A DNA stretch of 64,000 nucleotides from Polytrichum commune (lineage: Eukaryota; Streptophyta; Polytrichopsida; Polytrichales; Polytrichaceae), in assembly GCA_950295325.1 (NCBI GenBank), contig OX485803.1, positions 8,990,001 to 9,054,000 of the forward strand, in the 5' to 3' direction. The notes beneath the pieces are model-generated. The model did not search any database. It had not been told where the DNA came from and saw nothing but the letters and a program-made list of their open reading frames with translations. Position 1 is the first letter of the stretch, and each line of letters starts with the position of its first letter. Of the stretch, positions 34,789 through 46,047 are shown one piece after another. The translations under genes were made by a program, and so were the position numbers.

Positions 34789-35894
34789 CAGTGCTCAAAA
34801 TTGAAGCCCTCATATGAATTTCATTTTGAAGGGCTCTGAAATTTCAGCATTGCAATTGAAGGGCATATCTAAATCTAGGACGTCAATGGAAAATTTTCAA
34901 AGAAATATAAAACTTATATTAAAATTATGCATGATTTGCATGGTACATGCTTCTAGTACAATGAAATAATGGAGAATCAACTATCTAACTCCACCTCTTG
35001 AAGTGACAATGCCCTACGCTTGTTGGTTACTGTAGCGGTTTTCCAAGTGTCAAAAATGCCATTCCAATCCATAAATTCAACTCCCAAACTGTTTAGGCTA
35101 ACCCTCATCAATGCATCAAGTGTGTCAAGGTTTAGGCATGTTCTCCTTTCGCTCTTAACCCAATTCTGCTTTGAAAAACCACACTCACAAACAGCAATGC
35201 TAGTAGGGATCACAAGTATGGCTTGCCATAGCAACATTAGGGTTGGCCAATTGATCTTAAACTCTCGGTCACGGCTACAAAAAACCCAATCTTCATGCAT
35301 ACTTCGGTGTTGACAAGTTGAAGATAACATCTCCACAAATTCGAGCAACTCCGCATTGGCTTGATCAACAAGAACAAAGCTCCACTTGAAATGTGTCACC
35401 AACCGGTTCAACCATTGCTCAGTTAAAGTGCCTCGATCCAATGCATCCATGGGATAGTGTTTTGGGCTGAAAAGCATGGCCGCATTAAAAATGGGCAAGT
35501 CGGGGAAGCGATCATTTAGTGAGTCAATAACCTTTTGGACGTATAGTCTACCAAGGGTGATGCAATCCTCCAACGAGCCCCCTACATCACACCCGGGCAT
35601 AGAGTCATAGTGCAAAGTATGCACTTTCTCACAACCAAACCTATCAACATACAATTCCCATGTGGACTAATTCCCATCTGGATATGAGATCTGGAGCCCA
35701 AAGTTAGACAGCCGGAATTAAACGGCTACTTGAGATGATGAACAGTACTTGAAGGGTACTATTTATCCAGCACTTCAAGTGAAGGGAGCACTTAGACATG
35801 AGGATTATGTTTTGAAGGGCTGTTTTCCTTGAGGTATTTTTTGAAGTCCCAAAACCCATTTGAAGGGCACTGAAGACTTCAATTTTGAGCACTG
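34789..35894. mobile_element. hAT transposon, 1.1 kb, with intact ends and perfect 8-bp target duplication
   Basis: The 8-bp direct repeat ACTCTAGC lies at 34781-34788 and 35895-35902. Immediately inside are perfect 18-bp terminal inverted repeats, CAGTGCTCAAAATTGAAG. A subterminal motif (TGAAGGGC or close variants) recurs at least five times near both ends, as expected for transposase binding sites. The interior encodes only the C-terminal part of a hAT transposase on the minus strand, so this is an internally reduced copy. The perfect duplication suggests a young insertion. Confidence 0.93.
34977..35671 (-). pseudogene. hAT transposase, C-terminal part only
   Basis: The frame ends with the hAT dimerisation (Dimer_Tnp_hAT) region: LMLLWQAILVIPTSIAVCEC, then GFSKQNWVKSERR, then LDTLDALMRVSLN. 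The hallmark is the Cys-Glu-Cys-Gly-Phe-Ser motif after the hydrophobic helix. The reading stays open upstream of the usual first codon (to about 35671) and is closed there by an in-frame TAG, with similar-looking coding sense just beyond it. About 230 residues remain, compared with 600-900 in full-length hAT transposases. The zinc finger and most of the RNase H-like catalytic core are missing, so it cannot be active. It resembles the ZNF862/KIAA1586-like hAT branch more than Ac, but this is a judgement from motifs only. Confidence 0.85.
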
Positions 35895-35902
35895 ACTCTA
35901 GC

Positions 35903-37617
35903 CGAAGCCATAACCACAAAGTGCAGCCGGATCCGTAATAGGATGCTGGTTTTGGGTGGGGTGTTGGTTTTGGAAGCACATACCTCAGTCTAGTGTGGGC
36001 CAGGCCAGGCCAGGCTGCCACAGTGCAAAGGCAAAAGCAGCAGAGCGTAACTGGCCCATGAGCCAGTCGCTGCCAACCCCGCGGCGCCTGCGAATGATGA
36101 AGGAAGTACTTGTTGTAAGTTAAGTTACTAACCGAAATCCTAGTGTTGCTGCTTGCGTGCCTTCACCTAGACAAGGCAAGGCCTCGCTGATTGACGAGAG
36201 GTCTGCTCGCGAGAGGGATCGGCGCAGGGAGGCGAGCCTGAGCTCGCTACTGGCGTGGAGGATGTAAGTTAGGCGGAAGCCAGCCGGGAGGGGCTGATCC
36301 ACGCTACAAGGAAGGACGAAGGAAGTGAGTCAGACTAAGCTGCAAGCACGAGATGGTCGAAGAGAGCGGCAACACTAGCTTAGCTTAGCTTAACTTGTCT
36401 CGGAGGGGACTCTCCCGGGATCCTGCAGATTTAGTCTAGAATAACAAGTTATTTTATAATATACCAGTGGTAAAGAAGTACTGTAAAGTACGCACTCAGC
36501 CGCCCATGCGTCAGTTGCTGTATCAACTGCTCACCTAAGCTAGCAGTACTATACATATTGCTGAAGCCGAGGTTCCTCCTGGACCGCCCGCCTTCGAGCG
36601 AGCAGCGGCGTAGTTGTGTGCCATGTGCCCACTGCTCAAGTATCTGGTGGTAGGTAGCAGCACAGCCGCTCACGGGATCTTTGTCTGTCACTCCACCTCC
36701 AAAATATTATCCTCTCCAGGTGTAAGCATAGTGCTGCAGTAGTCATGGATAGAGGTTAAAGCAGGTTCCAAGGTACTAAAATTTCGTGTGAAGGTTCGTG
36801 GTTTCAGGGTGTGCTGTCTGTCTGTTGTGTGTTGGGAGTTTTGGGCGTTTGCAGGTGGATTTGAGTGAGTGAGTGAGTGAGTGATTCTGATATTTTCTGA
36901 CACGGAGGATGTGGACAGTACTGGACAGCCAGACGTGGAGGGAACGTATGGCGAGGAGGTTCGGGAGGGAGGATGTGAGCCTCTCCGTTTTGATTTGGTT
37001 TGTGGGGGATAAGTCAAGGAATTTCTTGTCAAGTTAGTTTTTTTTGAATCGCCGACTAGGAAGTAAGGGCCGGGTGTGTTCGAATTAGCAGACCTTCTTG
37101 CCCAGCCATCGGTGCTTGGAGAGCTTTTGGACCTCCCTAAATCTCTCTTTTTGGACAGTAGTAGGAGTGCTCTAGAGAATTTGACCCAAGTTTGATGCGT
37201 TTGGTGGCGCTTCGATCCCCTCAGAGTGCACTTTCACGAATCTTAATTAGGTCATCGCACGCGACCCATCAGGTTGCGCGTGGGTAGGGTGTGGTGCCCA
37301 TCTCATGTTTCACTAATTCCACCACTTGGACAGGTCTAGTGTTGTTCTGCCATAGGATTGAATTAAGACTTATTAATTCGTCTCCTCAGATTCTTCTCCT
37401 TGCACCCACTTGTGGATTTCTCTCGACTTCAGCTTGATCATATGATAGAATCTAAAGTCTGAGAAGGTTTCGTGAATTTACATCTATATAGACATCTAGC
37501 AGGGCCGCATTTTCCTATCCTTTGATGAGCTCGGTGACGGTAACCGATCGAATGCGCACCAAGGAATCATGCTGAGTGAAGGAAGTTTTTTGGAATGTAC
37601 TGTACTCTTCTGTCACC
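35903..37617. other. upstream region of the receptor kinase; no gene
   Basis: GC content rises here compared with the left part of the window. There is a (GAGT)n run at about 36864-36883 and a repeated 'cttagcttag' phrase near 36375-36392. Minus-strand open frames (36449-36691, 36688-37032) look like by-products of composition. Promoter elements cannot be assigned with confidence. Confidence 0.4.
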
Positions 37618-37683
37618 ATGACCGTACTATGTTCACATGAGGGATTAAGGGAAAACTGGCCCGGCTCCTATCTTGGGACCTAA
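37618..37683 (+). promoter_or_regulatory. possible upstream open reading frames before the receptor kinase start
   Basis: ATG at 37618 opens a 21-codon frame that stops at 37681-37683, 14 bases before the kinase ATG. Two minimal frames lie inside it: ATG at 37629 with stop at 37638, and ATG at 37637 with stop at 37646. If the transcript starts upstream, these would lower translation of the main frame. The transcription start is not known. Confidence 0.4.
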
Positions 37684-37697
37684 TAATTTCAGAGGAA

Positions 37698-40336
37698 ATG
37701 GCATGGAAATTCGAATCCGAGGGAGTGTGGTTAAGTGCGGTGACACAGGCGCTTACTGTGGGGATCATATGTATTCTTGGGACAATATTGCAGCCGGTGA
37801 GTGGCAACTACACATGTCCCTTGGACTTCTCGATATTGAACAAATATCCTTACGTTGCACAGCAAGCGAAGATAAAAGATGTGCAATGCATCGTCCTGAA
37901 CGACGCATTGGAGATGGTGTTGACTGAGTATCTACGCAACAGCACCTACTTTCTTCTTCCTCCCGAGGTGGTCCCAACGTGTCTGGATAGCTACCAATCC
38001 CAGCTCTCATCGCAAGGGGCGGATGTGAACATCACTTCTTTATGTGATGTAGCCCTACCGACGTACCTGTCGCGAGGGACAGACAATTGCCAAGGGATTC
38101 AACGAACATCTGACTTCGAAAGGATCGTCTCGAATTACACAATGAATTCGGTGAACCAAAGCTGTTCGGGGACACTCTCGGATGAGAATTACAGGCAGAA
38201 TGTGGAGTGTGCAGCGTGCACCAAGCAGATGTCGTCCCTCACTTCCTACTTGCAAGCTTACAATGCTAGCGGAGTGCACAGTGGGTGTCAGAACTACTCG
38301 AGCATGTATGTGGCTGCTGTTGTGAATATGGCTGGGCCGGAGGATGCACACACTGCGTCTTGTGTGTTCTCGATTTTCCCCATCAGGTCCCAGAAGAAAA
38401 AGATGGTTGGGGTTTACATTGCAATTGGCGCCATAGCCAGTGCACTTGTGGGAGTGGGAGTAGCATTGCTGTTTTATGTTCGATACCGCCGCCGCAAAAT
38501 TGCGGAGCAGAAAGCTTTTGTCAAGAGGAATACTGATCTGTTGGAGGGCTCTATGCAATCCAGCAACGGCTCCCTTATGTTCACCATTGAGGAAATCAAG
38601 TCTGCCACTCGTAATTTCTCCAGGGAGATGATCATCGGCTCCGGTGCTTATGGGAATGTGTTCAAAGGTATTCTGAAGAATGGTCAAGAGGTTGCTATAA
38701 AGGTCTGTTCTCATCAACTCCATACTAATTGTTCTTTCCACAAATGCTTGCCATTTGTAGTCAATCCATAGAAATTGTACCTTCGATGTGATTTTGAATT
38801 GTCACAAGATCATCAACGCCTTTATCCCTTTAAGATTTTGAAGACATCAAGTACTGGTTACTTTTTAACCCAATGCACATAGCTTGACAAATATTAGGTC
38901 AAGATTGCCGTATGGCTACCTCGTGACATCGCCAATTTGCATTAAAAATCTCTTGTCGAAACTGCAACTTTTCACATTTGACCATTCGTGTCCAATTGTT
39001 CACTGGAGTTTTCAAGGTCCTTCTAGTTCCAATCTATGTTTACCTGATCCTAAGATCCCTGCAAGTTCAATTTTGGTTGAAATGTTGAGATGTTTTACAA
39101 GATTCTTGAACCCGGTTTTCTAGGGTTTCGGTTTGCTTGTTTCATCCTGATCGTCAGCTCTTGATGGTTCAACCTGCTATAATTTACTTTTAACCTTCTT
39201 GTCCAATCGTGCACTGAAGTGTTTGAATGTCCTAGTTCTAATATATGTCTACCTGATCCAAAGAACCCTGCAAATATCAATTTTGGTTGAAACATGGAGA
39301 TGTCTTGCAAGATTCTTTTGGAACCCAGTTTTTGTAGTTATGGTGCGCTTGTTTCATCCTGATCATCAGCTCTTGAAGGTTCAACCTGCTGTAAATTGAT
39401 GTAGCATTTCTTTACTCACAGAGATTCAAGAACTGCTCACCAGCGGGTGACAAGGACTTCGTGCACGAAGTGGAGATGATCTCCGCAGTGCGGCACCGCA
39501 ACCTTGTGGCACTCAGGGGATGTTGCGTAGCCAGCGGTGGAGTAGTGGAAGGTCATCAAAGAATGATAGTGATCGACTACCTCCCGAATGGAAGCTTGCA
39601 AGAATACATATTCAAACCCAACAAGCCACCTCTGGACTGGCCCACACGGCAGAAGATCGCCATCGGTGTGGCCAGGGGGATAGATTACCTCCACTATGGT
39701 GTGCAACCTTCCATCCTTCACCGAGACATCAAAAGCAGCAACATTCTTCTGGACGCAGATTTCGATGCGTGTGTGGCCGACTTCGGGTTAGCTCGGTTCA
39801 CACCCGAGGGCATGACCCACATTTCTACACGAGCCGCAGGGACATTCGGCTATGTGGCACCGGAGTATTCCATGTACAATCAGCTCACTGAACGAAGCGA
39901 TGTTTACAGTTTTGGCGTTGTTTTATTAGAGCTTATTAGCGGTCGGAAGGCGTTGATAACCAGTGATAGTGACCATACCACAACTACTCTCATAGCAGAT
40001 TGGGCGTGGGGGTTGGTGAAAGCTGGTACCTGGGAAGAGATTTTGGACAAGAAGATGGGAAACCGAGGATCTCTGGAAGAGATGGAGACTTTTGTGTTGC
40101 TGGGGATCTTATGTGCACATCCACTTGTGGCATGTCGGCCGAATATCACCGGGGCTCTTCGAATCCTTGAAAATGCCCAAAAGTTGCCCAGTGTGCCTGA
40201 CCGGCCGATTCCCTTGACATCTCCAAGAGGGAACATTATGAAGACCCTAGGTGCCTCCACGGGGCTGTTTACTGAAGCTGGCTTCCAGTCTTACAGCTCT
40301 ACTTCCTCCGAAGGTAGTTACCTCGGCGGTAGATAA
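37698..40336 (+). CDS. SPARK-domain receptor-like kinase (At1g11050/RKF3-like), 639 aa, two exons
   Basis: Exons are 37698-38702 and 39422-40336, joined in phase 0 across a GT-AG intron. A signal peptide (about 1-36) leads into an ectodomain with ten Cys (40, 64, 95, 116, 131, 156, 171, 174, 197, 222), including CAAC, and about seven N-glycosylation sites; this fits the SPARK extracellular domain. A membrane helix lies at about 236-261, then a basic RYRRRK stop. The kinase has GSGAYGNV (314-321), Lys335 in VAIK, Glu351, HRDIKSSN (435-442), DFG (455-457) and APE (482-484). It is an RD kinase with all catalytic residues. The family includes At1g11050, RKF3 and the mycorrhizal kinase ARK1; the ligand is unknown. 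The start is the first ATG giving a signal peptide. Confidence 0.92.
38703..39421 (+). other. receptor kinase intron with internal tandem duplication
   Basis: The intron runs GTCTGT...TTTACTCACAG and interrupts the kinase domain just after the VAIK lysine. About 38975-39185 and 39195-39400 are direct copies of an approximately 205-bp unit, sharing 'ttttggttgaaa', 'gcttgtttcatcctgatc' and 'ggttcaacctgct'. Confidence 0.85.
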
Positions 40337-40343
40337 CAGTGGA

Positions 40344-40637
40344 GACCATGGCCTGTGTGTGGCCACTCCTTTGTGCTAGAGAGCCGACATCCAAAAGCTT
40401 CAGCTCAAGTACGTTCCATGAAAACCAAGGGACAAGCGTTGGATTAGACATGGCCCGTGTGATGACTCCGTTGTGCTAGAGTCGACATGAAAATCTTCAC
40501 CTCTTATACATTTCATCAAACCCAAGGGACAAGAGTGCTGGACTAGGCACGGCCTGTGTGGTGACTTCTTTGTGCCAGAATGACACTTGAAATCCTCGTC
40601 TGGAGTACATTCCATTAAACCGAAGGGACAAGTGCTG
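40344..40637 (+). repeat. three tandem ~98-bp repeats just after the kinase stop codon
   Basis: Units at about 40344-40437, 40442-40536 and 40537-40637 share 'ggcctgtgt', 'tttgtgctaga', 'tacattccat' and 'aagggacaag'. The array starts within ten bases of the stop, so it probably lies in the 3' untranslated region. Confidence 0.8.
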
Positions 40638-42490
40638 CGGTTTCTTAGGTTCTTTGCATTGCAAACAATTCACTGCCTCCCGCCCTCACCTTCTACTTGT
40701 TCATTGTTTACTATAGAGAACCCAAACAGGTGGGATGAACCCTTAGGGTCCCCTGAAAGATCAACCCTAAAACAGGATGGAATGCATGGCTTGGCGGATG
40801 TTCGGCCTCGGTCACGACGAATCTAAGGGCAGATGAAAGGTCGGGGCAGCACTCTACCCAATGTGGAACCGATCAATCCATGGATCGATACCGACCTGTC
40901 AATTCACGTTGTAATCATATGCGCAGTAGCTTTCCCCAATTGAATTCTTTCAATTTAGATGATGTACTTTAATTTTTTATCTGTAACTTCTGTATAAGTT
41001 CATTTCATGCTTGCGGGTGACCATCCCAAGAACAGAGAGATGCAGAAGAGTGTACAGTGATCACAATATGTGGACTGTGCCACTATCTGGTGAAGATTTG
41101 CCCCAGGTAGGGTAATCAAAGACAACTCGTGCAAAACTATAAGCCGTCTTCACCACCTTCGAGCCGAGCTTCAATATTTGCACAGGAGTCGATTCATTAG
41201 TCCTGGTGTTCTTGACCTATTTGTAAAGAACGTGTGTAGACACACACATCGCACACACGGGCACCAAGCATGTTGTGGACCGAGGTCTTTGGATTTCTTG
41301 ATGGTATTGCATCGATGCAATAAACGAAGCCCTGAAAAAAGCTTCCTGAAAAGAAAAAAATTCTGTGCTAGATGACAAAAAAATTCGCCAATTTTCATTT
41401 TTTTTCTACTCTTGCCTTTTCTTAAAAGTCTTGCCTGGTGACACCAATCAGAGGGTGAATCAAACACAAAGCTGAAATTCAATGTTTCAACGAATAAAAT
41501 TTATATTGATTCTTTGAGTTTTTTGGAATCGCAACTTGGAGCATCTGACGCTTCTGTGTCACTTTAGATGATGGAATACTCTTGGCGGTGATGCAAGTCC
41601 TTCCATTTTGTTACCCCTTGATTGCAATTTTGGCATGCAAGTTATCTGATGTGGCATTAATAATGTCTGTGGGAGCACTTCTCATGTCTGTGGGGTGAAA
41701 AGGTGTCACCCCATGAACCTTACTGAAATGCGGATCTCAGGTATTGTTCCCAAGGAGTTCAATTTTCCCAAGAGTGACAAGCTTTACTACTATTCTTCAA
41801 TGAACACTATCATATGAGCCCATCATCCAGGGGGAATTCAGAAATCTGCTTGTTCCTTTCTGATTAGATGTCATACTTGAGCATCTTTAAATTCTTGGAC
41901 ATGTTCACCTTCAAATGGTTGAGGATGAATCTGGGCTAGGGCCTGAGCTTTGTTGTTGTCAATTATAGGATTGATAAGAATGAAAGAAGTAACATTATCG
42001 CATGTGAGCATCAAATGAACTGACAGACGAGACGGAAGTCTGGAATGTGCTTGGGGAAGCATCTGTGTTCTAGAGTGTGATTTTTACATTTATCACGGTG
42101 TTGATCGTTTGCATTCCTACCATCGAGTCTATGTGTGCCACAGTCAGCCTGTAAGGAATCCCTCCATATGACACAAGACCATGCAGTAGACAAAACACCG
42201 AAGGGATTTCTGGTTGCAAATTGAATGTTAGTATTGGCTAAAAGACTCATCTTCTATCACCCGAGGAAGGAAATAAATTGCGTAACCCTTTTAAGTAGCT
42301 CAGTTATGGCCGGTCAGGGTATTAGGGTCAGAGACGTGAGCAGGGGGATTACTTGGTTACAGGATATAACCCCCCTGCTCCCAACCGACCAAACGTTGCC
42401 ATGACGGCAAGACATTGTCAGAAACTGGTTGTGTTTTGACTGGTTGTGTTTTGGTATTTGTCCCCCAAAAGAATGCAAAATGCATTTGGC
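40638..42490. other. gene-free stretch
   Basis: About 40640-41000 may be the rest of the kinase 3' untranslated region. The minus-strand frames at 41171-41482 and 41871-42250 have no recognisable domain. At 42341-42384 a short hairpin is formed by GAGCAGGGGG and CCCCCCTGCTC. Confidence 0.4.
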
Positions 42491-43142
42491 AAGATTGGCA
42501 TTGAGTCTGTCTAAATACCCCCAACGAGCATTGCACTTGTTAGGGCGGCGGGCAAGGGCAACACCGAAAAGCCCGAGCTGGGTCTGCCCCGACCTTGGCC
42601 TGACCCTTGCAAGGCCTTGTTACTTAATCAGGCCCTCCGAGCCTGGCGTGTTACACTTTATTACATTTAATCACACTTAATTAGTTTGAATGTGTATGAA
42701 TACTTTGCGAAAGTAGAAGGTATTACCTAAACTATCATAAAATAAACATAATAAAATAAAACACTAATTTTAGTTCCATTATGGAATGACAAATACCCTT
42801 TCAATGGGAAGTCACAAAAATTATAACCTTAATGCTAATGAGGATTTTGTAATGTTTTTGACTTCCAAGTTGATTACATGCATTGGTGACAGTTTCACTT
42901 TGAAAAGGAAATCCCAATCAATTGCTTCTTTACTCAATGAAAGTGAACATATATATATAGGATTTTGGACCGTGAAAATGAAGTGCACTCAATATGGGTT
43001 ATATGGCCAAGCGGCCTTCAAGAATGCAAGGGTCATGCCAGGGTCGGGGTTAGGCCAGATTCGGGGCAAGTCAAGCTCGAGCTTTTTTGGTGTTGCCCCT
43101 GCCTGCCGCTATGACGAGTGCAACACTCATAAGGGGTATTTA

Positions 43143-43536
43143 GGGCCGGTTTACACTACGGTGGAGAAGTCCACCGGCCATGAAAAAAAGGGCGTTTCTC
43201 AATTGTGATTGGTCGAAAATGCAACTCTTGACCGGTGGGTGTTTACACTAGGTGAAGAAAACAATGGTGGTGAACTTTTCTCATGGATGATAAAATGACA
43301 TGGCCGCCTACATGGCGGCACTTTTTGGAGTTGGGCTTCTCCGGAGGAGGAGTTTCTTGTCCGGCCTCTTGAGGCCGGACAAGAAACTCCTCTTCCGGAG
43401 AAGCCCAACTCAATAAAATTATTTTATTGCCTTTAATTTTTCTCCGGCACATCCACCATTTGCCTCATATAACCGTGTCTTGGCCAAGCATTCTTGACCG
43501 ACCGGAGGCCTTCTCCACCGTAGTGTAAACCGGCCC
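43143..43536. mobile_element. 394-bp Tourist-like MITE (PIF/Harbinger type), TTA target site
   Basis: Terminal inverted repeats GGGCCGGTTTACACTACGG and its complement pair for about 28 bp. TTA lies directly outside both ends (43140-43142 and 43537-43539), the usual PIF/Harbinger target duplication. An 84-bp near-perfect palindrome sits inside (43328-43411). No transposase. Confidence 0.88.
43328..43411. repeat. 84-bp near-perfect palindrome
   Basis: The arms, about 40 bp each, start GAGTTGGGCTTCTCCGGA and meet at CCGGCCTCTTGAGGCCGG. One or two mismatches only. Lies at the centre of the Tourist-like MITE. Confidence 0.9.
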
Positions 43537-44129
43537 TTAGAGTGGCCCGATTGGCATCCCTACACATCAAATGTCCCGACTCCCAAGTCTTGCTTTGATT
43601 GGGGTCTGACAGCCACTTGTTTTAATTAGGGGTACCAATACATTGAATCATAAAAGTTACATAAAACCTGCAATCCTGACTCCTGGTACAGATAAGAGAG
43701 GACAGTACTAGTGTAGAGAATTGAAGCTCCCACTGCCTCAAAGAAGAAGGAAAAAAAAAAACAAAACAAAACAAATGTAAATGTCAGTGCTTTTTCACAG
43801 ACATGAATGTGAGACTGTTTGCCTTATAATGCCCCATGTCCGAGGAGATTTTTTGCACATAATCAGTCGAGATCCTAGTGTTTCCAAGTCCACCCAGTTA
43901 CATATTGTCATCTTTCGGTTTTTCTTTACTAATTTGGGGCACATTTTTTAAATTCTTCTAAAATGATCAGTAGTTTTGTTGAAGTCTTGAACTTCAACCA
44001 GTTATTTCTCAAGCTCAACCAATTCATTTGTAATTAGTTGTTAGTTCTCTATGTTCAATGATAATGTATGCAAGGAGAGTCGGGTAGCATATAGGGTTTA
44101 AGGTAGACAACTCTTATGAAGTTTTATTT

Positions 44130-44365
44130 TTATTGTGTCATCTATATTTGAGTGGTATGTGGTTAGGTATGTCTCCAAGAATGGATATAAACAAATATTG
44201 TTTATAAGGGTTTAGATTATCTGCTCAACATATGATAATCATTCTAAATTTAATAGTCAATATAATTTGGGGGGGGGGGGCTATATGACAATTTAATGAG
44301 CACAATACTCTTCAGTTTGATGATGAATAAGATTTTCATATGAGCTCCAAAATTATGAAGTGGCT
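44130..44365 (-). repeat. dispersed repeat family D, reverse copy
   Basis: The reverse complement matches 58370-58610, 14558-14830 and 53900-54065. A G12 run at about 44269-44280 interrupts it at the same place as in the 14.7-kb copy. Confidence 0.7.
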
Positions 44366-44590
44366 ACGGCCTTGAATTGGAGTTGCGAACCATCTTGTAA
44401 TCACATTTTTCATATCCTAGGAGAAGTGGGCAAGTTAATAAAAGTAACCATTGAAGGGTTGTCTACCTTAGAGAGTCTCCCTTTTGAGATGTGGGCATTG
44501 GTGGGCAGTCCAACCACACACTGCATACAAAGAGCTCAATAGTTACTAATTACACCTCTAATCATCTTCTCATTCATTTAAGCATGATTA

Positions 44591-45110
44591 TGCCCCCTCC
44601 CCACCTGACTTTAGCTAAGTCTAAAAGTTGGTTCTAAAACCACAGCCTTCACACCGTTGACATTATCTAGTGCCGAGCCTAGTTGGCAAATGATGTGGCA
44701 TGGCTTAAAAGTGGAGGTTTAAGCCTCAAGCACCGACCCTCCCATCGGTACTTAGACATGAGGCAAGAATGTAGGACCTTTAAAAGTGTCGCCTCCCGCC
44801 CTTGTGATTGGTTGTTTTTTAGTCTTAGCTATGAGGGCACGAGGAGCTTCATTAACAAAAACTGATGGTAAGATAGATGAGTAGTAAGGGATTTGGGGAT
44901 GGGACAAAAACTATCTAACATTCATTGCATGGTAGATAAAACCATGAACATGTATGAAAACTACTTAACTAAAACCTACTAGACAATCTCCGAAGCAAGG
45001 TCTTGTAGGTGCATTGGGATAGCCAGACGCCTCCACTATAACCGAGGGAGCTTTACCCAGTTTTTAGGAAAAACTTTAGTTATTTGGTACAGTCAAGTGG
45101 GGAGGGGGCA
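44591..45110. mobile_element. 520-bp TIR element with TTA target site
   Basis: Ends TGCCCCCTCCCCACCTGACT and the complement of TGCCCCCTCCCCACTTGACT are inverted with one mismatch in 20. TTA flanks both (44588-44590 and 45111-45113). This suits PIF/Harbinger or a CACTA-like family with a 3-bp target site. A 60-aa frame inside has no recognisable domain. Confidence 0.7.
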
Positions 45111-45542
45111 TTATTGTAACTAAATTAGCTCCATTTTGTTGGGTCTTTTTGGTAATTGAAAGAGAAAATTTTAACATTTAGTATGTAGGTTTAGGACAAT
45201 GTTTGAATAAACAATGAAATATCAATGTGTTGATTTTAGGTGTGTCCAAAACTAAGAATAAGTGGTCATGTTCACACCGTGTTTGTTTTAGGCATGAATG
45301 TGCATGGGTCGCTTTCCGGCAAAGCTCACAATTTGGTTAAGTTGTCATACATGCATAATGCAACAAAAACGTAGGCAATGAAGCAAAAATGGAACGTCAT
45401 TGTCATCAAGAATCTATGGTAAAGTGTTTCTTTCATGTTAGACCACGGTTTAGAAGAGGAGGATCCCATTCATGTCGGTGTATAAACTAAACCCCGACTT
45501 CCCCTCAATTGACAGTTCAAACTGAGGGGAAGGACACCAAAG

Positions 45543-46047
45543 ACAATAATCTCCCACTTAAGTACGCACCTGTTTAGGTACGCATCCCGGTTAAGTGCAA
45601 AAAAAAAATTGACAAAAATCAGGGTTCATACTTTATTGTTTGAACATGTCATGTAGAGTCATTTGCCGCGAATGCATGCAATTTTTCCGCTTGACATTCA
45701 ATGTCAGTTTGTTAACGTTTCGTTGAAACGTCTCAAATGATCGTCACATTTCATCATACATTTGTTCAGCTTCCGTTTGAACATCGGAGCAAAGCAATTG
45801 GTTGTCGATGTCGAGGACAGTGTTGTGTAGAGCTTCAAAGCCTTTGAAGTCGGTAACACTTTCAATATCAACCAATGTCTCAATAGGTTGGAGTTTGGTC
45901 AAGCATGTTGCCTCAAGTTTATTCATTTCCTATTGCAATTCATCAAATCAGAGGGTCTAGAAGTGATATGAGTAAAGTACGCACCTACCAACTAGGTGCG
46001 CACCAATGGCTCTAGCTCAAAGTGCATACTTATGTGGGAGATTATTG
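45543..46047. repeat. inverted pair resembling two copia polypurine-tract ends, or a TIR element
   Basis: ACAATAATCTCCCACTTAAG at 45543 is inverted at about 46022-46047 (AAGTGCATACTTATGTGGGA followed by GATTATTGT). 'gtgggagattattgt' resembles the polypurine tract and LTR start of many Ty1/copia elements, so two copia ends in opposite orientation is one reading; a 505-bp TIR element is the other. A 60-aa minus-strand frame (45744-45926) has no clear match. Confidence 0.5.

Larger units (their letters stand above)
42500..43575. mobile_element. older GC-rich foldback element split by a younger MITE
   Basis: The left arm (about 42500-42630) and right arm (about 43005-43142, continuing after 43539) are inverted copies. 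They share 'ctaaataccccc', a 'ggcgggcaagggcaacacc'-like stretch, 'gagctgggtctgccccga' and 'ggcctgacccttgca'. The right arm is broken at its 'tctaaatacccc' phrase by the Tourist-like MITE at 43143-43536. Exact ends and target duplication are not clear. Confidence 0.65.

Noticed and set aside
38055-38741. 228-aa minus-strand open frame
   Set aside because: Antisense shadow of the receptor kinase first exon.
42786-43208. 140-aa open frame
   Set aside because: Runs through the arm of the older foldback element and into the Tourist-like MITE, with no domain.
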